Below, one piece after another: positions 9,089 to 20,300 of a stretch of DNA of 64,000 bases. The stretch lies in NCBI RefSeq assembly GCF_000507845.1, contig NZ_KI669454.1:844604-908603 (forward strand). The letters run 5' to 3'. This DNA is from Helicobacter macacae MIT 99-5501. GTDB lineage: Bacteria; Campylobacterota; Campylobacteria; Campylobacterales; Helicobacteraceae. The notes beneath the pieces are model-generated. The model was given only the letters and a program-made list of their open reading frames with translations. It did no database searches and was not told where the DNA came from. Every line of letters begins with the position of its first letter. The stretch's first letter is position 1. Both the position numbers and the translations under genes were made by a program.

Positions 9089-9895
9089 ATGATGAAAAAG
9101 TCTGCAAAGTTCTTGATTTTGTTTTTGTTTGGACTAGGTGGCGTAAATTATGCAGAGGATATATATGCTGTGTTTAATGTCAAAGCAATCAAAGACGCAA
9201 ATCTCGCAATAGATGTAAGTGGCGTGGTAGAAAAAATCTTTGTTGATGTTGATAGTGAAGTAAAAAAAGGAGCGCAGCTCCTCGTGCTTGACAACAAAGA
9301 CAAAGCCGCTCAACTAGAATCCATAAAGCAGCAATATCTTTTTGCAAAAGCCCAATGGGAGCGATACGCTAAAAGCGCGGACGCAGTGGATAAAAATACC
9401 CTAGACCAGCAAAAATCAAACTTCAAAAAACTAGAAGCAGACTATCAATACTACCAATCAATGTATAACAAAAGCATTTTGCGCGCACCATTTGATGGCA
9501 CTATCGCAGAAAAAAAAATCGAAGTAGGCGATGGCGTGGGCGGGACAAGCACTGCTCTATTTCGCCTTGTGAGTGCGGAGAAAAAGCTCGTTTTGCAGTT
9601 TGATTCTAAGCATTTATCAAAAGTCAAAATAGGCGACACCTTTGAATATGCAATCGATGGCATAGGCAGCAAGCAATCCGTCATCATAAACAAAATCTAC
9701 CCCACTATTGATAAATCCACTCGCAAAGCCACTGCTGAAGCAAGCGCACCAAACACGCTAAAGCCCGGGCTTTTTGGCGATGGGTTTATAAAAGCAAATG
9801 CACCACAACGCATACAAAATCCGCAAAACTTGCCAAATCCACAAAATTTACAAGAAAACACAGGACAAGAAAATCAAAAGCCACAAAATAATTAG
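9089..9895 (+). CDS. hefB: RND efflux periplasmic adaptor (HefB)
   Basis: Membrane fusion protein linking the inner-membrane pump HefC to HefA. It has a signal peptide (residues 1-22), a first lipoyl half (LAIDVSGVVEKIFVDVDSEV, about 39-58), a helical hairpin (about 70-125), a second lipoyl half (LRAPFDGTI, about 133-141) and a short beta-barrel. At 268 residues it is a short adaptor, like H. pylori HefB. The C-terminal 30 residues are Asn/Gln/Pro-rich repeats (QNPQNL) with no evident domain. Two adjacent ATG codons follow CGGAG; either could be the start. It lies 40 bp after hefA. Confidence 0.9.
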   Translation: MMKKSAKFLILFLFGLGGVNYAEDIYAVFNVKAIKDANLAIDVSGVVEKIFVDVDSEVKKGAQLLVLDNKDKAAQLESIKQQYLFAKAQWERYAKSADAVDKNTLDQQKSNFKKLEADYQYYQSMYNKSILRAPFDGTIAEKKIEVGDGVGGTSTALFRLVSAEKKLVLQFDSKHLSKVKIGDTFEYAIDGIGSKQSVIINKIYPTIDKSTRKATAEASAPNTLKPGLFGDGFIKANAPQRIQNPQNLPNPQNLQENTGQENQKPQNN

Positions 9896-9936
9896 AGCAT
9901 TTAAGTAAGCCAAAAACAACAAAAAGGAACAAGCTA

Positions 9937-12900
9937 ATGTATAAATTCGCTATCAATCGCCCCATTAGCACGATAATGTTTAGCTTGGGAATTATGTTTT
10001 TTGGATTTTTGGGGCTAAAAAAAATTCCTGTCGCGCTTTGGCCAAATATTGATTTTCCCATAGTGCTTATATCCACAGTATATCCCGGTGCTTCTGCCAC
10101 TACGATTGAAAGCAAGGTAACTGACAAAGTCGAAGAGCAAGTGCTAGGGATTGATGGCATAAAAAATGTAACCTCCATAAGCGTGAGAAACACAAGCCTT
10201 GTCATCGTCCAATTTCAGCTAGAAAAGCCCATAAGCGAAGCGGTAAATGATGTCATAAACAAAGTCTCTTCGGTGTATTTCACAGATGCAGATATACGAA
10301 AACCCTCCATTGACAAAATCGATACCAACGGACAAGCAATCATTTCGCTATTTGTAAGCTCTGCTACGCACTCCGCGCCAGAGATTATGAAGCATACAGA
10401 CACTATCATAAAGCCCCAGCTCCAAAAAATCGCAGGTGTAGGTGGCGTGCAATTAAATGGATATAGAGAGCGACATATCCGCGTATATCCAGACCCTACC
10501 TTAATGGCAAAATATGACATAACCTACTCGCAAATCTCTCAAAAACTAGGTGGCGAAAATGTCGAAATAGACGGGGGCAAAATCATAAACGCCACACAGC
10601 AATTTTCTATCACTACCGATGGCAACAGCCCAAGTGTCGAAAAAGTCGGCAATATCCGCTTAAATGATAATGTCTTGCTTAGTGATATAGCTGTCATAGA
10701 AGATGGGCTAGAGGAGTATAACACCTATGCTGCGTTTAATGGCGAGGGTGGCGTGATAATGGAAGTGCAAAAAATCGCAGGCTCAAATGACATAGCCATA
10801 GCCGATGGCGTAAAAAAGGCATTGCCCATCATAGAATCTGTAAGTGAGGGGTATAATATCCGCCCATTTTTGGATACCACAGAATTTATCAAAGAATCTA
10901 TCCACGATATTGAGTTTGACTTGATTTTGGGTGGGATTTTGGCTGTGCTTGTGGTGTTTGTGTTTTTGCGAAATGTAACTATCACGCTTGTGTCTGCTAT
11001 CTCGCTACCTATCTCGGTGCTAGGGACATTTGCGCTTGTGCAAGCTATGGGATTTTCGCTAAATATGCTTACGATGATGGCTATCACGCTTTCTATCGGT
11101 ATCATCATAGATGACGCCATAGTAGTCATCGAAAACATCTACAAAAAGCTAGAGGAGGGCAAGCAAAAAAGAGAAGCTGCCTATGAGGGCGTGCGCGAAA
11201 TCGCTTTTGCAATCTTTGCTATTTCGGCTATGCTTTTATCGGTGTTTGTGCCTGTGGGAAATATGTCTGGAATCATTGGCAAATTTTTCCAAAGCTTTGG
11301 GATTACAGTCGCGCTTGCGATTGGGATTTCTTATGTAGTAGTGATGACGGTGATTCCTATGGTTAGCTCACTCATTGCTAGCCCTAAGCAAAGTGCTTTT
11401 TATGCCAACACAGAGCCGTATTTTGTGCGACTTCAAGAAATGTATGCAGGCACGCTAAAATCCGTTCTAAGTCAAAAATTCCTTGTATCTTTAGCTGTGC
11501 TTGGTATTTTTATCGCTTCACTTTTTTTGGCAGGAAAGCTAGGAATGGAATTTATGCTAAAAGAGGATAGAAGTCAAGTGTATTTTTGGGTGCAAACCCA
11601 GCCCGGAATCAGTATCTATGAGATGAGGGCAAAAACCGAAGCTCTCCAAAAAGAAATCAACAAAGACACTCAAAATGTTGAATACACCACGATACAAGTC
11701 GCTTATGGCAAAACCCAAAACACACACAAATCCAAAATCTATGTCAAACTTCACGACAGAGATAAGCGCAATATAGACCAATTTGTATGGATGCGCGAAA
11801 TGGGCAAAAGGCTATACTCACTCAAAGAATCTAGTGGGCTTACTATCACGCCTGCAGAAGTGCCACTTATGGGTGGAGGGGACAACTCCGCATTGCAAGT
11901 AGCGATATACGCGCCCGAGCAGCGATTAGTCGATGAGAGTGCTAGCAAGCTAAAGCAGCTTTTGCTGCACGATGAAAGGCTAAAAGGAAAGCTAGTTGAT
12001 TACCACGAGAATCAATCTGATTGGCAGCCTGAATATCGCTTGAAAGTATTGAGGGCAAATGCAAATGAATATGGGGTAAGTGCCAAAGACATAGGGAATG
12101 CTATAAGTGCGGCTTTTTCAGGCGAAACCCAAGTAGCTTACTACAAAGAAAACGGCAAAGAATACAAAATCACTTTGCGCGTGCCAGATGAGCGCAGAGC
12201 AAGCGTAAATGACATAAAGCGCATACAGATTCCAAACAAAAACGGCGATATGATGTTTTTGGAAGGCTTGGTAGAAATAGAGGAGGGAAAAACCCCCACC
12301 ACTATCAATCGCTACAATCGCCAACGAAGCATAATGCTCTATGCAAATACCGCCACAAAGCCAAATGGCAAAAAATATCCACTAAGCGAAGTGCTAGAGA
12401 CAATCGAAAAAACAAAAGGCGAGTGGCTATCTCAAGGTGCGACTTATAGTCTAAGTGGCGAAGCAGAAAATCTAGCCGAGACAGGTGCTGCATTTGGCAT
12501 AGCGGTTGCTACGGCGTTTGTGCTGATTTATTTGATTTTGGCTGCACTTTATGAGTCGATTTTAGAGCCTATCATTATTATGGTAACGATGCCTCTTAGC
12601 TTTTCAGGCGCGTTTTTTGCGCTAGGGATTGTGGGGCAGCCACTAAGTATGTTTTCATTGCTTGGGCTTATACTGCTGATAGGAATGGTCGGCAAAAATG
12701 CTACACTGCTAATTGATGTAGCAAACGAAAAGCGCGAGGAGGGCTATGGCATAAAAGATGCGATTCTCATAGCAGGGGAGCTACGACTTCGCCCGATACT
12801 TATGACGACTATCGCTATGGTATTTGGTATGCTACCTCTTGCGCTTGCCACAGGGGAGGGAAGCTCGATGAAATCTGCCATTGGCATTTGTATGATAGGC

Positions 12901-13023
12901 GGGCTTATCATTTCTATGCTTTTAAGCCTTTTAATCGTGCCTGTTTTTTATATGATTTTAGCCCCCATAGATGATAAAATCAAGAGATTTTACCGCGTAG
13001 CAAAATCACAAAGGCTTGCTTGA
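9937..13023 (+). CDS. hefC: RND multidrug efflux permease (HefC)
   Basis: Inner-membrane proton-driven AcrB-type pump for drugs, bile salts and similar amphiphiles. The 1028 residues match the length of H. pylori HefC. The N terminus MYKFAINRPISTIMFS is typical of the first transmembrane helix. Two large periplasmic loops and 12 predicted membrane segments are visible. GIIIDDAIVVIENIY in TM4 carries the paired Asp residues of the proton relay, and GMVGKNATLLID is the matching TM10 segment. It lies 41 bp after hefB with AAGGAAC as ribosome binding site. Bile resistance is a plausible role in an intestinal Helicobacter, but that is inference. Confidence 0.95.
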   Translation: MYKFAINRPISTIMFSLGIMFFGFLGLKKIPVALWPNIDFPIVLISTVYPGASATTIESKVTDKVEEQVLGIDGIKNVTSISVRNTSLVIVQFQLEKPISEAVNDVINKVSSVYFTDADIRKPSIDKIDTNGQAIISLFVSSATHSAPEIMKHTDTIIKPQLQKIAGVGGVQLNGYRERHIRVYPDPTLMAKYDITYSQISQKLGGENVEIDGGKIINATQQFSITTDGNSPSVEKVGNIRLNDNVLLSDIAVIEDGLEEYNTYAAFNGEGGVIMEVQKIAGSNDIAIADGVKKALPIIESVSEGYNIRPFLDTTEFIKESIHDIEFDLILGGILAVLVVFVFLRNVTITLVSAISLPISVLGTFALVQAMGFSLNMLTMMAITLSIGIIIDDAIVVIENIYKKLEEGKQKREAAYEGVREIAFAIFAISAMLLSVFVPVGNMSGIIGKFFQSFGITVALAIGISYVVVMTVIPMVSSLIASPKQSAFYANTEPYFVRLQEMYAGTLKSVLSQKFLVSLAVLGIFIASLFLAGKLGMEFMLKEDRSQVYFWVQTQPGISIYEMRAKTEALQKEINKDTQNVEYTTIQVAYGKTQNTHKSKIYVKLHDRDKRNIDQFVWMREMGKRLYSLKESSGLTITPAEVPLMGGGDNSALQVAIYAPEQRLVDESASKLKQLLLHDERLKGKLVDYHENQSDWQPEYRLKVLRANANEYGVSAKDIGNAISAAFSGETQVAYYKENGKEYKITLRVPDERRASVNDIKRIQIPNKNGDMMFLEGLVEIEEGKTPTTINRYNRQRSIMLYANTATKPNGKKYPLSEVLETIEKTKGEWLSQGATYSLSGEAENLAETGAAFGIAVATAFVLIYLILAALYESILEPIIIMVTMPLSFSGAFFALGIVGQPLSMFSLLGLILLIGMVGKNATLLIDVANEKREEGYGIKDAILIAGELRLRPILMTTIAMVFGMLPLALATGEGSSMKSAIGICMIGGLIISMLLSLLIVPVFYMILAPIDDKIKRFYRVAKSQRLA

Positions 13024-13117
13024 TTTTGTGCTGTTTGGCGTGGCGAGATTTTGATGTGCTTTTGCGTGATTTTTAAACATTGTATTTTTTAGATTCTAGA
13101 TAGATTTTGGATAAAAA

Positions 13118-13939
13118 ATGATAGCTAATAAGTTTTTGTGTTTTGCTTTTTGTGTGGGGGTTGTCTGCGGTAGCTTTGCCCAAATGCTACTAGCAAAGCC
13201 CACAAGCCAAACAAAATCTACAAAGCCCGCTAAATCTCCCATATCTACCAAACCTACAATATCCAAACCTACACAAAGCCCAAACTCCACCACAAAAAAT
13301 AGCTCCAAAAATACCCAAAAACCCAAACCAACAAATAAAGATTCCTCACTAAAATTTACACTCACCACCCTAGAAATAGAGAAAAACAAGCTAGGCAAGC
13401 CTCGCAAAAATCCTCACTCACTATTCATAGGAGCTGGGCTGGGCTATGGAGTAGAGAAGCAAATACCAAAAGACACGGCTAATGCCAAAGACACAATATC
13501 TATGCTAAATATCGGCTTTCGCTCGGGCTATGAGTATATGTCACTAGCCTATATCGGCTTTCGCGTGTATTTGGACTATTTTTTGAGCGTGCGTCCTAGC
13601 GGGCTAGAGAGTGAAGCTACCTCTACATTTTTGGCAAATCTAAACGCACAAGGTAGAATCTACTCCTTTAGCGAAAGGTTTGAGTTTGGCTGGCTAGGTG
13701 GCTTAAGCGTGGGCTATGGAGTGCAGGATAAGCAAATCTCATCTAGTGATGATTCTAGCGAGCAGATACAACAAGGCAGAGGGGTTTTTCTAGGAAATGT
13801 AGGGGTTTTTGGTATCATTGATGAACATCATCGGGTAGAGATTTTAGTCAAACTCCCTATCAAAACCTTTGCAGAAGAAAGCCAAACGTATACTTATGAG
13901 GATTATAGTTTTTTGCTTATGTATGACTATCTTTTTTGA
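13118..13939 (+). CDS. Helicobacter-type outer-membrane beta-barrel protein
   Basis: A 273-residue exported protein: signal peptide (about 1-26), a Lys/Pro/Ser/Thr-rich linker to about residue 90 (repeats of KPT and KPA), then alternating hydrophobic/aromatic strands starting SLFIGAGLGYGVE and ending with the aromatic terminus LLMYDYLF, typical of outer-membrane barrels. It resembles the small outer-membrane proteins common in Helicobacter, but I cannot assign a subfamily. It starts 94 bp after hefC on the same strand; no promoter is obvious between them, so cotranscription is possible. No ribosome binding site is obvious, so the start is uncertain. Confidence 0.7.
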   Translation: MIANKFLCFAFCVGVVCGSFAQMLLAKPTSQTKSTKPAKSPISTKPTISKPTQSPNSTTKNSSKNTQKPKPTNKDSSLKFTLTTLEIEKNKLGKPRKNPHSLFIGAGLGYGVEKQIPKDTANAKDTISMLNIGFRSGYEYMSLAYIGFRVYLDYFLSVRPSGLESEATSTFLANLNAQGRIYSFSERFEFGWLGGLSVGYGVQDKQISSSDDSSEQIQQGRGVFLGNVGVFGIIDEHHRVEILVKLPIKTFAEESQTYTYEDYSFLLMYDYLF

Positions 13940-14057
13940 TTTTTATTGCGAAGCATTGGCAAAAATATTGTGAGTAAAAATATTGCTAAAATTTTCCAAG
14001 AAATGAGAAATACAAGAAATGTAAGAAATAAAGAAAAGCAATGCAAGTAAGAAAAAA

Positions 14058-14132
14058 TGGTGGCTCTGATTGGATTTGAACCAACGACCCCTACCATGTC
14101 AAGGTAGTGCTCTACCACTGAGCTACAGAACC
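14058..14132 (-). tRNA. tRNA-Val (anticodon GAC)
   Basis: Read on the minus strand, the 75-nt gene begins GGTTCTGTAGCTCAG and ends with an encoded CCA. The 7-bp acceptor stem GGTTCTG/CAGAGCC pairs with one G-T wobble. The anticodon arm CTACC-TTGACAT-GGTAG gives anticodon GAC (Val). The T-arm contains GGTTCAAATCC. It stands alone between two protein genes. TATA-like boxes on the minus strand at 14219-14224 (TATAGT), 14274-14279 (TATAAT) and 14377-14382 (TATAAT) are promoter candidates. The stretch 14133-14461 holds nothing else I can identify. Confidence 0.95.
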
Positions 14133-14461
14133 AAAAACACACTTTTTAAAAATTGCTAAAAGCCACCAAAAACTAGCACAAAGCAAAATTAAAAAATAAA
14201 CACTTAAATCACAAAAACACTATAAAAATGCACGCCAAAAATTCACGCACACTTGGGATAAAAGCAAGTTTGAATTATAAAGTATTTTTGTTTAATTTTT
14301 GCTTTATCACCCTACTTTATGTTGCATTACTTCGTGTCATATCACGCGTTATGTCGCATTTGAAGCACCACGATTGATTATAGCTCGCGGTGGCGTTTTG
14401 CAAAACACTAAATGCTAAAAAAACACCAAAATCCACTTGTGCAAAATCACTTGAAAAATCG

Positions 14462-15688
14462 CTAAAGCCACTGCGGATTTGTAGTCCAGCTTACAGATAG
14501 CCAGATTTTGTAGCTTGGGATTGCAAGTGCGTGCTGTATCTCCTCACGGATAGAATCCAAATCCGCCACCTTGCCCTCATAATCCCCCTTTACCAATATA
14601 TTTATCTCCACCATAAAAAACCTACCAGATTTTGCTGTGTGTGTATCATAGTCGCTAAAGCCGTATTTTTGGCTTATTTCCTCCATTATGTGCGTGATTT
14701 TTTCATCAATTTCTTTTGGGGCTACCATTATCAAATCTTTGAAATTCGCTATGGCGATTTTTGCAGGGCTTATGCAAAGTAGCAAGGATAGCACACACAA
14801 AAGTGCGGGGTCTACATATCGTGCCAATGTTTTTGCACTAGGGCTAATCGTGCCAGAATCAAGCGCGTTTGCACCACTTGTCCCGCTTAATATCACATAA
14901 ATCACACCAAACGCCACAATCGCCCCCAAATATAGCACACAATCGATTTTCCACTCGATATTATCCACTTTGATTAAATCTGATTCTAGGGCTTTGCAAG
15001 CGCGGTGAGTGTAGACAAAAAGTGCTAGACAAAACAAAAACGCACACACACTATACACACAAGCCCCACCCAAATACACCTCATACCCACCACTTAGAAT
15101 GCTACTAAGCGCGTTTATAAACGCATACACACACACAAAAACAAGCACTAACGCCTTAAAAAGATTTACCATAGGTTCAAAGCGCACATAGCCGTATTGA
15201 AACACATCATCATCTTCTTTGTAAATATAGCGCGAAGTTATCACACTAAGCGCACCAAGCCCCACACTGATAAGCGAGACAAACCCATCAAACGCGATTG
15301 AAAGCGAGCGCACCGCCACCCCAAATCCAATCCCAAATATTGCTAAAATTAGCGAGCTAAACATAGAGATTTTTAGCACCATTTGTTCTTTTTGGGCTTC
15401 TTTTTTGGGAGAGGAAACACTAGCAGGTTTCGCGCTAGAATCGCTTTTTTTGCCTTTGCGCACAGAAGTGATATAGTTGCGCTTAAGTGAGAGAGTTTTG
15501 CTAAAAGGCAAGGAAGTTTTGAGGACAGAATCTTTTGGCTTTTGTGTGCTGTTTTGCGTGATAGAATCCCGCATTTTGGATTCTTTTGCACTAGATTCTA
15601 TCGCATTAGAATTATTTAAATCCACTATCTTAGAATCTGTGTTTGTAGCACTTATATCATCAATGTTTTGTGGCGTTAGATTTTGCAT
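14462..15688 (-). CDS. Cation diffusion facilitator family transporter
   Basis: Probable inner-membrane divalent cation/proton antiporter. The first 100 residues are Ser/Lys/Thr-rich and without clear domain. They are followed by a CDF membrane region of about six helices (SIAFDGFVSLISVGLGALSV as TM2; EWKIDCVLYLGAIVAFGV as TM5) and a cytoplasmic C-terminal domain. The metal-site pattern is partly unusual: TM2 keeps one Asp (FDGFVS) but not the second Asp/His of the usual DxxxD/HxxxD motif, while TM5 has E-x-x-x-D. Metal specificity cannot be read from the sequence. GGGGAT before the ATG supports the start. The 408-residue length is long because of the N-terminal tail. Confidence 0.8.
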   Translation of the reverse strand: MQNLTPQNIDDISATNTDSKIVDLNNSNAIESSAKESKMRDSITQNSTQKPKDSVLKTSLPFSKTLSLKRNYITSVRKGKKSDSSAKPASVSSPKKEAQKEQMVLKISMFSSLILAIFGIGFGVAVRSLSIAFDGFVSLISVGLGALSVITSRYIYKEDDDVFQYGYVRFEPMVNLFKALVLVFVCVYAFINALSSILSGGYEVYLGGACVYSVCAFLFCLALFVYTHRACKALESDLIKVDNIEWKIDCVLYLGAIVAFGVIYVILSGTSGANALDSGTISPSAKTLARYVDPALLCVLSLLLCISPAKIAIANFKDLIMVAPKEIDEKITHIMEEISQKYGFSDYDTHTAKSGRFFMVEINILVKGDYEGKVADLDSIREEIQHALAIPSYKIWLSVSWTTNPQWL

Positions 15689-15727
15689 TTATATCCCCTA
15701 TTTGCCCTAAATCACTTTTGGCGATTT

Positions 15728-17266
15728 TTAGCATTTTTGTTTTTGGGAGAGTTCTTTTTTGGCGTTTGAGAGCATAAGTTTTATGCGGTTTTCTTGATTG
15801 ACTTTTGTCGCGCTTGGGTCGTAGTCTATGGATATTATGTTGCTTTGTGGATTTCGCTCTTTGATGAGCTTTAGCATACCGCGTCCTACTATGTGGTTTG
15901 GCAAGCAGCCAAAGGGCTGCGTGCAAATGATATTATTTACGCCTTGCTCTAGTAGCTCTAGCATTTCAGCAGTGAGTAGCCAGCCCTCGCCCATATTCAT
16001 TCCGTGCGAGACATAGCCATTTGCTAGGGTTTTGGTATGCCAAAACGGCGTAGGTGCGCGAAAAACCCCGTGCTTTTTTATCGCGCTTATCATATCTTTT
16101 TGTCGCTTCAAAAAATACCAATACACCGCTTGATAGATAAGCTTTTTGTAGAATTTATCGCCATAGAGTTTATTATCTACAAGTCTATCATTTATACAAT
16201 AAAGCCCAAAATCTAAAAATCCCGGGATTACCACTTCGCAGTCCTCTTCTAGCAAGAAGTCTTCTAAGTTATTGTTGCCTATGGGGGAAAATTTGATATA
16301 GATTTCGCCCACTATACCGACTTTGACTTTTTGCGTGTGAGTGCGACTAATACTAGCAAAATCTTGCAAAATCGCTTTCATATCGCGTTTTAGAGATTTG
16401 TAGCTTGTAAGCCCGCTTGTGGTTTTGGCTGTGGCTTTGATAGAGTTTTTTAGCGCGTAATCGCTTGTGTTATGGTTTGTTACGCGCTCTATCCATTTGC
16501 TTACTACTTTGTCTGTGTCGCCTTTGTTCAGCTCATAAGGCTTGCACTGATTTGCTAGACACATTAGCAAATCCCCATAAATCATCGCGTTTGTAAAATG
16601 CTTTAGCATTTCTCTACTTACGCGAAATCCTTGCCCACTCTCTAGCCCGCTGAAGTTTAGCGAAATCACAGGAATCCTCTCAAATCCCGCTTTTATAAGT
16701 GCTTTGCGTAGGAGGTGGATATAGTTGCTAGCTCGACAGCCACCACCTGTTTGGGTGATAAGCAAAGCGACTTTGTCTAAGTCGTATTTGCCACTTTTTA
16801 GTGCGTCTATCATTTGCCCGATGACAAGCAGGGCAGGGTAGCAAGTGTCATTATGCACATTGCGCAACCCCTCATCAACCACACCCTTGCCCTCATTGTG
16901 CAATAGCTCGGCTTTATATCCGTGCAAGTGCAAAATATTTACTAAGAAGCGAAAGTGAATCGGCAACATCATTGGCACTAAAATCGTATGAGTTTGCTTC
17001 ATCTCTTTTGTAAATATGGCTTTGATATTATCTCGTCCTTGTGATTTTTGTGGTGGTCTCTTTGGGTTTTTGGGATTAGTAGCACTATTTGATAGCCTCC
17101 ACTCTTTTATAGCGGGCAATCTTGGTGGGAGATTTTGACTAAAATCTTGGAATGCTTTTAGAGCGTTTTTGGGGTTTGGCATAGAGCCTAGAGTATCAAA
17201 AGAATCCAAAATGTTTTGGTGTAAAAAAGGGCTTTGCCCTTGATATAGATTTGTGGCTTGTTTCAT
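15728..17266 (-). CDS. Acyl-CoA dehydratase activase-associated iron-sulfur protein (HgdB/DUF2229-like)
   Basis: This 512-residue protein matches the C-terminal half of the large clostridial 2-hydroxyacyl-CoA dehydratase activase-type proteins. Cys-containing motifs likely to bind a cluster are NDTCYPALL, TQTGGGCRASNY and CTQPFGCLPNHIVGRGM. The first 80 residues are poorly conserved. Downstream of the 1151-residue partner gene by 39 bp on the same strand, it is very likely cotranscribed and part of one complex. In many anaerobes the two pieces are a single polypeptide of about 1400 residues; here they are split. The substrate is unknown, and no CoA-transferase or fermentation genes are nearby. 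AAGGAAAA precedes the start. Confidence 0.75.
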   Translation of the reverse strand: MKQATNLYQGQSPFLHQNILDSFDTLGSMPNPKNALKAFQDFSQNLPPRLPAIKEWRLSNSATNPKNPKRPPQKSQGRDNIKAIFTKEMKQTHTILVPMMLPIHFRFLVNILHLHGYKAELLHNEGKGVVDEGLRNVHNDTCYPALLVIGQMIDALKSGKYDLDKVALLITQTGGGCRASNYIHLLRKALIKAGFERIPVISLNFSGLESGQGFRVSREMLKHFTNAMIYGDLLMCLANQCKPYELNKGDTDKVVSKWIERVTNHNTSDYALKNSIKATAKTTSGLTSYKSLKRDMKAILQDFASISRTHTQKVKVGIVGEIYIKFSPIGNNNLEDFLLEEDCEVVIPGFLDFGLYCINDRLVDNKLYGDKFYKKLIYQAVYWYFLKRQKDMISAIKKHGVFRAPTPFWHTKTLANGYVSHGMNMGEGWLLTAEMLELLEQGVNNIICTQPFGCLPNHIVGRGMLKLIKERNPQSNIISIDYDPSATKVNQENRIKLMLSNAKKELSQKQKC

Positions 17267-17305
17267 TGATTTTCCTTATTTAGCAGATTTTAGATTTAGC
17301 AGATT

Positions 17306-20300
17306 TTAGGCATTTTCTTTTGTGGCTTGTGTGGCTAGATTTTGACGAGTAGCTAGCACAGAGGGGAAAGCCATATTTGCGCGTTTGCGAAAGATGATTG
17401 ATTGCTCGCTATTTGTGCTATTAGCATTATCGATTTTAGTAGCAAAGACTGCGCTATTAAATTGTGTCTTTAGCACACTAGAATCCATAAGGCTAGATTT
17501 TGCTTCTAGTTGTTTGCTATCTTGCTTGTGGTTTTGGCTAGCTAGCTCCATAGCTGCTATTAGCGAGCGGATACGAATCTTTACTGCACCTAGATTGCTT
17601 ATTTCATCGATTTTTAGCTGGGTGTAAAATCTGCCTTTTGATTCTAGGATTTCGCGCACTTCATCAGTAGTGATAGAGTCTATCCCACAGCCAAAGCTCA
17701 CAAGCTGCACTAGCTCAATATTCTCATTTTCGCAAACAAACTGCGCGGCATTATAAAGCCGTGAGTGATAACTCCATTGGTTTAAAATCTGCAAATCTTT
17801 TGCGTGTGCAAGATGAGCTATGGTATCCTCGCTTAGCACGACTAGCCCAAGCGAATTTATGAGTTTATCTATGCCGTGATTTATCTCTGGGTCTATATGG
17901 TATGGGCGTCCGCAAAGCACGATAGCCTTTAGATTTTGCTCCTTTATGATTTGCAAAATCTCTTCACCCCTAGTGCGAATATCAGCTAGCCACTCCTCAC
18001 GGAAGCGATACGCGCTATCAAGCGCGGCTTTTAGCTCTTTTTGGCTAAAATCTTTTAGTCCTAGCATTTTGCTTGTTGTTTTTATGGTGGATTTTAGTGT
18101 GTTTTTTAGCGCGGATTTTAGTCCCTTTTTGTCGCTTTTGGATTTTGCAAAATCCCTAAACATTTCGCCAAAAAATCGGCTAGATTTTCGGTAGAAATTG
18201 TCCTTTTTGTGCAAGCCAAAGTAGGGATAATAAAATCGCACTTCTTTTAGTTTGTCGACATTGTTTGCAAGTAGCTCTGGATAGTAGGCGACAACGGGGC
18301 AATTATAGCTTTTGGTGCTAGAGTCTTGGTGGTTTTGGCTATTTTGAAATCCCTTGCTCATACAGGGATAAAATATCGCTTCCACCCCTTGCTCTAGCAA
18401 ATCCTCAATATGCCCGTGCATAAGTTTGGCAGGGTAGCACACCGTATCGCTAGGGATAGAATACTGCCCTTTTTGGTATGTGTCTTTTGAGCTAAATTTT
18501 GATACTACCACTTCAAAGCCTAGCTCGCTAAAAAGTTTGTGCCAAAAGGGTAGATTCTCATACATATTTAGCCCTAGTGGGATACCGATTTTGCCTTTGT
18601 ATTTTGGATTTTGGCTTGGATTTTCATATAGCTTGTAGTTAGTCAAATCTTTTAGTCTATTTAGTTTGTATTCATACATATTTGGGAGGGTGCTTTGTTT
18701 TTTTATGCCTAGTGGTTTATCGCAGCGATTGCCCGAGATAAATTTCCGCGCTCCTTTTGAATCGTTAAATTTATTTATCGTTAGGTGGCAGTTGTTTCCA
18801 CAGATTTTGCAGTTTGTCGCACTTGCACTATGTGAGAAATGCTCCAAATCGTGCTCATCTAAAATGCTAGATTTGTCTAGTCCCAAACTTTTGGCATAAA
18901 GAGCCGCACCAAATGCACCCATAAGTCCGCTTATCTCTGGGCGAATGACATTTCTAGCGATTTCTATCTCAAAGCTCCTTAGCACAGCATCATTTAGAAA
19001 TGTTCCTCCCTGCACGACTATTTGCTGTCCCAAATCATCAGCATCACGCGCGCGAATCACTTTGTAAATCGCATTTTTTACCACGCTCATAGATAGCCCC
19101 GCACTTATATCCTCTATGCTTGCACCCTCTTTTTGCGCTTCTTTGACAGAGCTATTCATAAACACCGTGCAGCGCGAGCCAAGCTCTACGGGGTGCTTTG
19201 ACTTTAGCCCTAGAGTTGCAAACTCACTCACACTATGCCCCATAGAGCGAGCAAAAGTCTCTATAAAGCTCCCACACCCACTTGAGCAAGCCTCATTTAG
19301 CATTATGCTATCTATCGTGCCATTGCGGATATAAAAGCACTTCATATCTTGCCCACCGATGTCAATGATAAAATCCACCTTTGGGTTAAAAAACTGCGCG
19401 GCTTTTAGGTGTGCCATTGTCTCTACTATGCCTGCATCTAGCCCAAAGCCAGATTTGATAAGCTCTTCGCCATAGCCTGTAACAGCACTTCCTTTGATAA
19501 AAATCTGTGCACCATAATGCTTGTATATATGCTTTAGTTGGGAGTGAATCACGCTTGCAGGATTGCCCTCATTGGAGTTGTAGTATTGATAAAGTATGTT
19601 GTTTGCAGAATCTAGCAGTATGATTTTGGTAGTGGTGCTACCACAATCCACTCCAAGATAGGCTTCTATGGGCTTTCCTCCATTTGCTTCAAAGGCTTCA
19701 TCAATGTCTATGATTTTTAGGCTAGCTTTTTTGTGCCTAGCATTAAAATCATCTAGCTCTTTTTGGCTAGCAAAAAGTGGTTTTAGATATTTGTTGCGAG
19801 AAGCGGTGTTTTTGGATTGCTCCAATCTCTCTAGCAGGCTATCACAGCTAAATGTTTTGCTTGATTCACTAGCACACCTTGCCACACCGATAGCCACCGC
19901 ATAAGGAGCGAAATCAGGGAAAACCGCGCAAAAAGGCTTAATAGATTTTGCGGGATTTTGAGTATTTTGGGTGTGGCTAGGATTTTTGTTCTTTGCCCTC
20001 TCATAGCTTTCACTTTTTTCATAGTCCTCTTGCAAAGTCTTAGCAAATCTCTCTTGCAAACCTTTGTAAAAAAACAGCGGTCCACCCAAAAACAGCACTT
20101 TGCCCGTGATTTTGCGCCCTTGTGCTAGTCCGCTTATGGTTTGATTTACCACAGCTTGAAATATGCTAGCAGCAATGTTAGATTTATCTACGCCTTGATT
20201 TAGCAAGGGCTGGACATCGGTTTTGGCAAACACTCCACAGCGACTTGCCACAGGATAGATTTTGCTATGATTTAGAGAAATCTCATCAAATTCTTGCGCA

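Noticed and set aside
13927..14142. 71-residue frame on the minus strand
   Set aside because: It reads through the tRNA-Val gene; the tRNA structure is complete.
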